Positions 56,797 through 64,000 of a DNA stretch of 64,000 bases are shown one piece after another. Position 1 is the stretch's first letter. The number at the start of each line of letters is the position of its first letter. The notes under the pieces are model-generated. The model made no database searches and had not been told where the DNA came from. It worked only from the letters and a program-made list of their open reading frames with translations. Source of the stretch: Rhea pennata (lineage: Eukaryota > Chordata > Aves > Rheiformes > Rheidae); the NCBI RefSeq assembly GCF_028389875.1, contig NC_084669.1, positions 35,874,731-35,938,730 of the forward strand, in the 5' to 3' direction. Position numbers and translations under genes: made by a program.

Positions 56797-59425
56797 GTAA
56801 AACTGGGAGCAGTTGTTCTCTCTGTAATCCTATTTCTGAGCTATGTGGTGTAGGCCAAGGGAGCAACCTCTGAATTTCAGGAAAAATACTTGAGGTTGAC
56901 CTTCTTGTAACAGTAACAAAATCAGCTTCTAAAACAAAAACTGTTTTGCTAACAGTTTTTGAGGAGGGTTATAAGAAAAGATGTCTTTTTTTACGTGGAC
57001 CATTTCTGTGTCCCTCACCCAGTCTGTCTGGGTAAAAGGCTTCATTAAAAAAGTTAGTTCAATATTTATTTTTTAACTAGCTGTTTCATAGCATCTCATT
57101 TATTCAAGTATTATTCAATAATTTAGTTACAGATAAAGTATGTAACAGCTCCCATGTTACAACTCTACTTTTATTTTTCGAGGGAGGAAAATTAAATTAA
57201 TGAGGAAATGTTTGATTCTGTAAAGTGAAAGAATTGCGACACATAGCACTAAACCACCCAAAAGGAAATGTTGATTCATGATGACATTTATTCTGTGGAT
57301 TTGTTTCTTGTAAGAGATAACTACTTTTCAAGTACGTATAGTATAATTTTTACCCAAACAAGGCTATAATGGTGATCAATATCTACCACTGTTTCTGCTT
57401 TGAAGTTCACCTTTGAGAGATGATGGCCTGCTTTTTGCATGTCACTTATTTGCAAATTATTCTGCTGAACTAGTTTATTTTTTTGCCACTTTTACAGAAA
57501 AAAATCCTCTTACTAATATGCTATCAGAGGCAAATAAACATGAAAGGGAACTATGTTATAAAAGGAGCATGAAATGATGCCTGTGAGATATTCTTTCTCT
57601 TACAGAAGAGTAGGAGGTGACTGAAAGTCATCTTGTACATTATGGTAATATATAAGGCGAGAAAGAACTGTAATTACAGAAAGATATTCCCAAGGAACAG
57701 AGAAAAATTAGATAAAGTGCCAAAAGAAGGAGAATATGCCAGGAGGCTTTAGAACACATTGATTAAGCAAGACCAAACAGAAGGATGAAAGACTGTTGTT
57801 TTTATTCTGATTTTGTGATCATTATTTTTTCCTTTTGATATCTTCTGAAAACTTCCTTCTCAGCAACAGTCCTGGTGAGGCATCTGGGGTGGGCGGATGG
57901 GATGGGACGGGACCAGAAACAAAACTGTTGGTTTACTTAATTCTAAAGAAGCTTCTGTAAGTGTCTGAATCACCTATTTTCCCTGAACTTGCTTCAAAAG
58001 CTCCCTGACAGCACACTTCCTTGATTTCCAAATCCACTTGGTTGCCCTTTAGGCACCTTGAGTTTTGGGTTCCTCAGGCAAAACTCATCCCATTGAGCAT
58101 ACAGGACAGGAAGGGGCCAGGGATTCACTCACTTTTCTGCAGCTGAGCAATTGCGGTCACAAAAATTTCTTTGCTCCTGTAAAGTTTAACGGGTGCTCCC
58201 CAAGTTAGCGGGTCACAGAGGTGGCTCGGGTCCACATGAATAACGTCTCACTGCTTTCTGCAGGCGCATCGCTGCAGAAGGCAAGATACAAGCGAGTGAG
58301 GTGCAGGCCAGATGCCTGGTCTGCCAACTGCATCGAGGAGAAAGGGCCCTGGTTTTATATGCCCGAAGGTGGAGCCAACCACATCCTGCCTCCCATGGCT
58401 CATCCCTCTCTGTAAGTTCCTGCACTGTACCTTCGCGATTCATGCTGGCATCAAAACATTTTCGGTATTCCCATCTCAACTACTCAGGCAAGAAGTATAT
58501 GAGTGGAGAGGCAAAGTTTGAGGAATAAATCCCACCACTCGGCAAGTGAGTAAAAATCACCATGCCCTGGGCAACTCAGCTACAGCATTTATCAGTGTCA
58601 TGGCTTTAATGAGTTCAAAGCTAATAGAAGAAAGATCTACTAAAGACCACTGATACAGATGCTTCACTTCTGGGCAAGAAAATCTTTACGGCATAAATTA
58701 TCAGACTAGTAGGGTATTTTGGGGAAGTGTCAATATATGCTTGGTCTAGTCTTACCCTTTTCAACTTCTCTGGAGTATACTGGATGAGGCAGGCGTTTTG
58801 TCCAGTCGAGAGGACATGGCTGGGGTGACAGCCGTGATGATAACTTTAGAGTTGACTTATGCAGTGAAATGTTTACCACTAGTGAGATGGAGATAAATTA
58901 TCTTTTGAAAGGCTTCAGTGTATTAATTTTTTTAAAAAGATGTATAAATAGGACTGTGACAGTGGTGTTACAGGTCACGTGTTACGGCTCAGGCCCCACT
59001 TCAGGAGGAGGAGTTAGCTCTTCTCCGCATGCAGGTGGAAAGGGGAAATGTTGTTCCTCTTCTCTGCGGTGGAGAGAAGTCCACAGGCCGTTAAGTTTGT
59101 GGCTTGGATGCTAGTTTCAAGTTTTGTGGCAACACATGATCTCAAGGTTTCCCTTACAACTATCCAGTGAGGGTAGTTAACCAGCATAAATGTTGCTGCT
59201 CCATGTTTCAGGATGAAGGACTACCAGGAGCTGGCCAATATGTTTCCACTTTCGGAAGAAGAGTCCGGCTCTGGGTTTGAGAACGTGGCTGAAGTGGAGC
59301 AGGAATCCGGGTCTGGGGCTGACTTTGGCACTGATTACCCTGGCATGAAGTTCCACGACTTCTTGGTGGGCCAGCAAAAAAGCAAGCTGAAGCGGAAGCT
59401 CACAGAGGAGGATTTAATTCTGTAG
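56706..59425 (+). CDS. SRGN: SRGN: serglycin, secretory-granule proteoglycan core
   Basis: Core protein that carries sulphated glycosaminoglycans and packs proteases and cytokines in granules of blood cells and platelets. Three coding exons, 56706-56796, 58264-58411 and 59212-59425, give 150 codons (human 158). Exon 1 encodes a signal peptide with the hydrophobic core IFVTLCIILFVGY. Exon 2 encodes the conserved domain RYKRVRCRPDAWSANCIEEK, with the family Cys pair (44 and 53). Exon 3 encodes FPLSEEESGSGF and QESGSGAD, then a basic LKRKLTEEDLIL tail like the EEDFML end of the human protein. Only four Ser-Gly dipeptides in two clusters are present, far fewer than the mammalian repeat. An in-frame Met at residue 5 is an alternative start. 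Confidence 0.92.
58264..58411 (+). CDS. SRGN: SRGN coding exon 2
   Basis: 148 nt with acceptor TTTCTGCAG and donor CT|GTAAGT. Encodes the Cys-containing serglycin domain and EKGPWFYMPEGGANHI. Confidence 0.92.
59212..59425 (+). CDS. SRGN: SRGN terminal coding exon 3
   Basis: 214 nt with acceptor GTTTCAG. Encodes MKDYQELANMFPLSEEESGS and onwards, and stops at TAG 59423-59425. Holds all Ser-Gly attachment sites. Confidence 0.92.
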
Positions 59426-59570
59426 GGGAGGAAACTTGGCCCTCATCGTAAAGATTGTGACCTTTCTTGCCTTCGGCATGTCTTCTCTGGTGTATGACCA
59501 AATCCGATTACTCTCAGGACAAAATGGTTTTATAAAAGTTCTAAATCAATAAAAACTGCCTTACAATCTC
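59426..59570 (+). terminator. SRGN: SRGN 3' UTR and poly(A) signal
   Basis: Short 3' UTR with AATAAA at 59548-59553, followed by T-rich sequence. Confidence 0.75.
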
Positions 59571-61200
59571 TATTGCTTTTATTCACTAAAAATCTGTATT
59601 CAATCTGAACTTACTATTTGCTTTTTAAGTGTAGGGTAACGATCCAAATCAGGGGAAAATAGGATTTTAAAGGATCTGAGATAACCTTGTTTGTATAAAT
59701 ATTATGGCTTGCAAAAAAAAAAAAAAAAATCACCCACTGGTAATAAATTAAAAATGTTTATTTGATGGGAATCAGATGCACATTAACACAACTCAACTAA
59801 TTCTGTAAAATCAACTCAAACCGTTGCCTTTCATCTAACTTTCCTTAGATTATTTCCTCAAGAAGCACAAATGTTGTGAACTGTTCTGGCACTATAGATG
59901 TTATTTCCTGTTACGAATGTAAGAGTGGGTCTTGTTGTTATGGCCGGTTTGCCTCAGTGTAGCTTTTACACTATTTTGGCTGTGTAACCTTAAAGGAAGC
60001 CATGAGAGGCAAAAGCCATAACTCCCTTCTCCATTCTCTCTTATGACTCTTAACATTAAAAGTGGCCAATGAGCAAGTGCACCTACCTTTCAAATCGCTG
60101 AATGGATTTTCCCCTGATGTCTGTATCTACCTGGCTGTAATCCTATTAAAATCTAAATTAAACCATTTTTTTCTTAAGCATTAGACTGAGCTCTTGAAGC
60201 TGTGTGTGGTGAGCCCCTTGAGATGTACAGCGCTTAAATGACAGTGCTTGCGGAAAGGGTTGCGGTCTGACACGAGTGTTCCAAGAGCCTGCTACTTTCC
60301 AGTGGGAAGCTCTTCCAACTGATTTTTCAAATCAGTTTTCCTAGCAGAAATGCATAAATGTTGTATTTGGAGGGACGAATGCTGCATTTGGAAGCACTAG
60401 CAAAAATACAGCTCCGTGAAAGTCCATAGTCTGGACACCACTGAGCTTTTCTGGTTGCCTCCAGTGACATCCGCTCTCTAAAATGTGAAAAGAAGACCCT
60501 AAATCAAAACCAAAACCAAAAAGCTAACTAAGTCTATAGCTGTAATCATGCGTTTGCAAATGAGCTTACTTTTAGTTGCTTTTCTAGCTCAGACTTACTG
60601 TGCAAGTTGCAGAATTGAAACCGATGGTTGCTGAGCACCACCTAACATTGCCATCTGATGGCCAAACTACAAACTGACAATTCAAAATACTGGGCTTTCG
60701 AGTGTAGCCTTTCCTCTGTTTACCTGAAAGATGGTATCTGGAAATAAATTTTTCTCTGGAAATAAAATTGTCCGTGTATCAAGACATCAGCCGTCCTTCA
60801 TGCTCTGATCACTGCGCAGAGGTGCAAACAAATGACAACCTGTTTGCCAAGAAAAAAAAAAGAGACTTTTACTGATAGATGTTTTCAAAGTTGGACAATT
60901 TTATGCAAAGCTCTTGATGGATTATTTTTTCGAACAGAAAAAGGAGTCTTGTAGTTTAATTTAAATGTATTGCTATTCCATCTAAGATAAATATAGAATG
61001 AGACCGAATTAAGCTGAAATAAGTGGGTCCGAACAGTTTTCTGGCAGCTTAGCTAAATCAAAACGCCTTTGCGCTACGAGTCTCTAGGCTGCTGAGGAAG
61101 CTCATACCGCCTTTTAAGGCCGTTGCCGCCACGTTACTCTCAGTCTCCACACGAAGGCGAACACGGCAACCCCACACAGCTGCAAACGGAAGATCAATTA
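59571..61200. other. SRGN-VPS26A intergenic spacer
   Basis: AT-rich 1.6 kb with no gene or transposon recognised, apart from an A-run near 59711-59729. The GC content rises sharply near 61200. Confidence 0.5.
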
Positions 61201-61242
61201 AAAACGTAACGGCCGGCCGCGCGGCGCCCCGCCTCCCCGCGG

Positions 61243-61254
61243 TGCGCATGCGCC
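61243..61254. promoter_or_regulatory. NRF1-like site
   Basis: TGCGCATGCGCC contains the palindrome GCGCATGCGC, the NRF1 consensus, about 220 nt upstream of the predicted VPS26A start codon. Confidence 0.55.
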
Positions 61255-61260
61255 GTTCTG

Positions 61261-61284
61261 CCCCCCCCCCCCCCCCCCCCCCCC
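61261..61284. repeat. Poly-C tract (C24)
   Basis: Uninterrupted C24 in the VPS26A promoter, able to form a G-quadruplex or i-motif. Length may be uncertain in sequencing. A second C run (C17) lies at 61553-61569. Confidence 0.9.
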
Positions 61285-61344
61285 GCTCCCGCCCCCAGGC
61301 CGGCCCCGTGCGGAAGCGGCGCTCGGAGGGGAGGGGAGGGGGCG

Positions 61345-61395
61345 GTCACGTGCCGGGCGGGGGGCGTGGCGTGGGCGCCTCTGCGGTCACATGAC
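61345..61395. promoter_or_regulatory. Two CLEAR-like E-boxes
   Basis: GTCACGTG (61345-61352) and the palindromic GTCACATGAC (61386-61395) resemble the TFEB/TFE3 CLEAR element GTCACGTGAC. They lie 75-125 nt before the VPS26A ATG. USF or MITF family factors could also bind. Confidence 0.5.
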
Positions 61396-61469
61396 AGGGG
61401 CGCGGGCCGCGGCCGCTGGTGCTGGTGCTGCCTGGGGTGGGAGTCGGCCGCCGCCGCGGGGCTCCGACC

Positions 61470-61472
61470 ATG
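61470..61472 (+). CDS. VPS26A: VPS26A coding exon 1 (initiator codon only, partial gene)
   Basis: ATG followed directly by the consensus donor GTGAGT, so coding exon 1 would contribute only the initiator Met. VPS26A is a retromer arrestin-fold subunit that binds VPS35 and sorts endosomal cargo. The rest (SFLGGFFGP... in the known protein) must lie beyond 64000; I do not find it here. The name rests on synteny (VPS26A follows SRGN), the promoter and the ATG-donor arrangement. Confidence 0.55.
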
Positions 61473-62652
61473 GTGAGTGCGCGGCCGCGCGCGCGGCCCT
61501 TCCCCCCTCCCGCCGCGAGACCCCGACGGCCGTTGGGCAGCGCGCGGCGCCTCCCCCCCCCCCCCCCCCACCGCCCCGCTCCCGTCAGCCCCGAGGCGGC
61601 GGCCTGGGCCGGGCGGTGCCGCCTCCTCCCTCCGCCACCTGTGGCGGCGCGGGGCGGGGGGAGCTGCCGCCCGCCCCCTGCCCTCCGCCGGCCCCGGCGG
61701 CCGTGCGCCCCCCCTCCCCCCCCCGCCGCCCCGCGCGGCGCCCCCTGCGCTCTGCCCGCTGCTCCGGGGGCCTCGGCGGCGCCCGGCGCCCCCGGGCTGC
61801 GTCACGCGGCGCTCGCCTCCCCACGCGGGCCCTTTGCGCCGCGTGGGGCGGCCGCGACGCCCGCCCCGGCTCGCCGAGGGGACGCGCCGGGCAGCGCCCG
61901 CGGGGCTCCCGGCGTCCCCGAGAGCGACTGCGGTTATTAATCCTGCTGGGCTGCTGAGGCAGCTGCTGAGGCAGCTGCTGCTCCGTGTGCCCGCGGCGCT
62001 CGGCCTGGAGCAGCCGCTCAGTGCGCTGCGCGCTGCTCCTCTGAAACTCAGAGAATCAGCGGGCTCGAGGCGCTGCGAGTTTCTGGAGCTCGTGCGTTCC
62101 TTAACGCACATCCGTGCGGGGCGCACACGAGCTTTCTAGGGCTCTGCGCAGAGCCGAGGCTGGGATTTCTGTACAGTTTATCAGCTTCCGTCAGATGCTG
62201 GGCTCCTTAGTACAGCCGTAACGTGAAAGGAGTTGATACAGACTGACTTGAGTGCTGGTGTAGCAAGTAACGTGGCTGTGTTGTACATGTGATGGAAGGG
62301 CTCCAATACACCGAGTCTTCAGAAGCGGTGCTCTCTGTCGGTAGCTCTGGTTGGCTGCAGTAAACGATGGTACAGCTTTATAGAAGCTACTGTGGGAGCC
62401 TCTTGTACAAAATATATACTGTAAAGGTAATGTGCTTCCTTGTTTAGTTTAGGGGTGGAGGAGGTATAAGATTAAGCTAGAAAGTGAGTACAGAATTTCT
62501 AAGGAAAAAGATAAGAGCATGCCCAAAGTAGTCTATATAACAGTTTAAAGTAGGCTAAAGATTGAGGGTTCTTGTTGAAGCTTTATTTTCTTTCTCTCTC
62601 CCCTTCTCCCAGGAGCTGAAAATCAAGAACAGCATTAGTGTATGGTCATTAA

Positions 62653-62676
62653 ACAAACAAACAAACAAACAAAACA
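62653..62676. repeat. (AAAC)n microsatellite
   Basis: About six AAAC units in the putative first intron of VPS26A. Confidence 0.85.
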
Positions 62677-63602
62677 GCCATGCATACAAATGTGTGCATA
62701 GCAGAGGCTTGGAGGACCCTTCAGTCTTGGGTTTAACCTTCTTGTGGATTGTGCTTTTGCTTTCCTCTGAGAATATGAAGTAGGTGTAACTAATCTAGGT
62801 TTCAGTTGTAGAATTACATGCATATTCCTGGACTGAACTAGAGCCATTTGCTATCTGAACGAGTACACAATCAGTTTAGTCTTGCTTGAATTGCTGTTTC
62901 ATAGCTCAAAATTGCACAATGCTTTTGCTTGACTTGTATGGGTAAGCAGAACAGTGCCTCAGTATTCCTGCTACTGAGGCAGTAGCATTCACATGAAACT
63001 TTCTTCTAATTTTTCTACCTTAACGCTACACTTTAAGCTTCAGGTTCCGAAAATGTTTTGAACATGTTTTTAACTCCTTAGTTCTTGTCACTAAATTTGT
63101 AAAGTTCACTGAAAACTAATTGGTAATTTTGCCAAAAAAAGAGAAGTTGCAGTGAGTTACCAAAGTGTTGTCTACTTCAGTACATCGAAGAAGATTCATG
63201 GATTAAGGCGGAAAAAAATGTGGGGTTTTGTACTAGCTTGTTGAGTTCCCATAGAGCTGCTAGCATGTTTCTCAGTTCCTTGTAAGAAACTCTTGTACAA
63301 GGTCAAAGGATGGTCTTTCTTCATTTCTTGTATTTGATGCTGGTCAGGAGCTCATGCCTAGCAAAGAATTTTGTAAGGCCAGGGTGACCATTTAGTATTT
63401 CTCCACAATACTGCTTTAGGTGTCAGTATTGTGGCCTGAAAGCTTCCTGGGCTGGAGGTGATACTTTACACTCAGTAACCCCTGATGAGTTTGTCCCCGT
63501 TGAACCCATATAAACTTCTAACATCCACCATATCTACTGGCAGAGCTGTAAAGCTGGAGTACACTATGTGAAGAGGCACTATCTTTTGATCCTGCTACTG
63601 CA

Positions 63603-63630
63603 GGACCTTCATTTAAGGTCCTTCATTTAA
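63603..63630. repeat. Two-copy 14-bp tandem duplication
   Basis: GGACCTTCATTTAA followed by GGTCCTTCATTTAA, differing at one base. Confidence 0.85.
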
Positions 63631-64000
63631 TGAATGAACTATGGGGCACGGGAAGAGGCAGCAAATGCTCCTCATTCACCTTCTCTAGCCAGAGGAATTT
63701 TATAGGACTTTTTTATATTCCCTGTTAGGTAGGTGTTCCCCTCCCCCCCTGCCCCCCCCTTCCCGACTGAAGCATCCTAGTTTGCTTCATTAATTCTTCA
63801 ACTTTTACTGGTGTTTATACAGTAAGTTATAATGGGTATAAAACAGTAAGTAATTTGTTCCATAACATTGCAAATCTTAAACCTGATGGAATCAGTTTCT
63901 TAACAAGATAAGGTTTTTAAAGCATAATTAAAAGCGATTAATTTTTGAAAGTAATAGCAATTAATAGTAAATAGGAGGAGAAACTTTGTAGTGGCAGAAA

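Larger units (their letters stand above)
61200..62120 (+). promoter_or_regulatory. VPS26A: VPS26A CpG-island promoter
   Basis: Very CpG-rich, TATA-less. It contains an NRF1-type TGCGCATGCGCC at 61243-61254, a C24 run at 61261-61284, GTCACGTG at 61345-61352 and GTCACATGAC at 61386-61395, then ATG|GTGAGT at 61470. The frames across the island are composition artefacts. Confidence 0.7.
61473..64000 (+). other. VPS26A: VPS26A intron 1 (runs out of window)
   Basis: Starts GC-rich within the island, then turns AT-rich. Contains an (AAAC)n microsatellite near 62653-62676 and a 14-bp tandem duplication at 63603-63630. No exon recognised. Confidence 0.5.

Noticed and set aside
61194-62139. Long frames on both strands over the VPS26A CpG island
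   Set aside because: Low-complexity Pro/Ala/Arg/Gly translation with no conserved motif, mutually overlapping, and explained by the island composition.

Overview
This is a vertebrate nuclear genomic window read almost entirely on the + strand. Compact introns, sparse interspersed repeats, very GC-rich CpG-island promoters and the encoded protein variants suggest a bird, most likely a galliform such as chicken. That is inference; no search was run. The gene order STOX1 (3' end) - DDX50 - DDX21 - KIFBP - SRGN - VPS26A (5' end) is the order I know from human 10q22, and it supports the names.

Layout: (1) 1-1470, the last two coding exons and 3' end of a STOX1-like gene. (2) 2100-18300, DDX50: CpG-island promoter, 15 coding exons, 709 codons. 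(3) 18310-32680, its tandem paralogue DDX21: CpG-island promoter, 15 coding exons, 719 codons. (4) 32840-44740, KIFBP: CpG-island promoter, 7 coding exons, 593 codons. (5) 44740-56580, about 12 kb with no gene I can support, only simple repeats and one possible orphan exon. (6) 56580-59555, SRGN, 3 coding exons, 150 codons. (7) 61200-64000, a CpG island with an ATG directly followed by a splice donor, read as exon 1 of VPS26A, and the start of its first intron.

DDX50 and DDX21 are nucleolar DEVD-box RNA helicases of the GUCT family that act in rRNA synthesis and processing. Here they are an obvious tandem duplication: coding exon 1 and coding exons 3 to 14 have identical lengths and phases in both genes. 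Exon 8 has a 30-codon stretch with no synonymous difference between the copies, which points to gene conversion. KIFBP binds kinesin motor domains, SRGN is the secretory-granule proteoglycan core of blood cells, and VPS26A is a retromer subunit.

No prokaryotic-type system, CRISPR array, retrovirus-like element, tRNA or rRNA was recognised. The items worth a second look are the gene-conversion tract, several near-perfect short-loop hairpins in introns, a G-quadruplex-prone pentanucleotide array in front of DDX21 (a helicase known to bind G-quadruplex RNA), paired CLEAR-like E-boxes at the VPS26A promoter, and the few Ser-Gly sites of SRGN.
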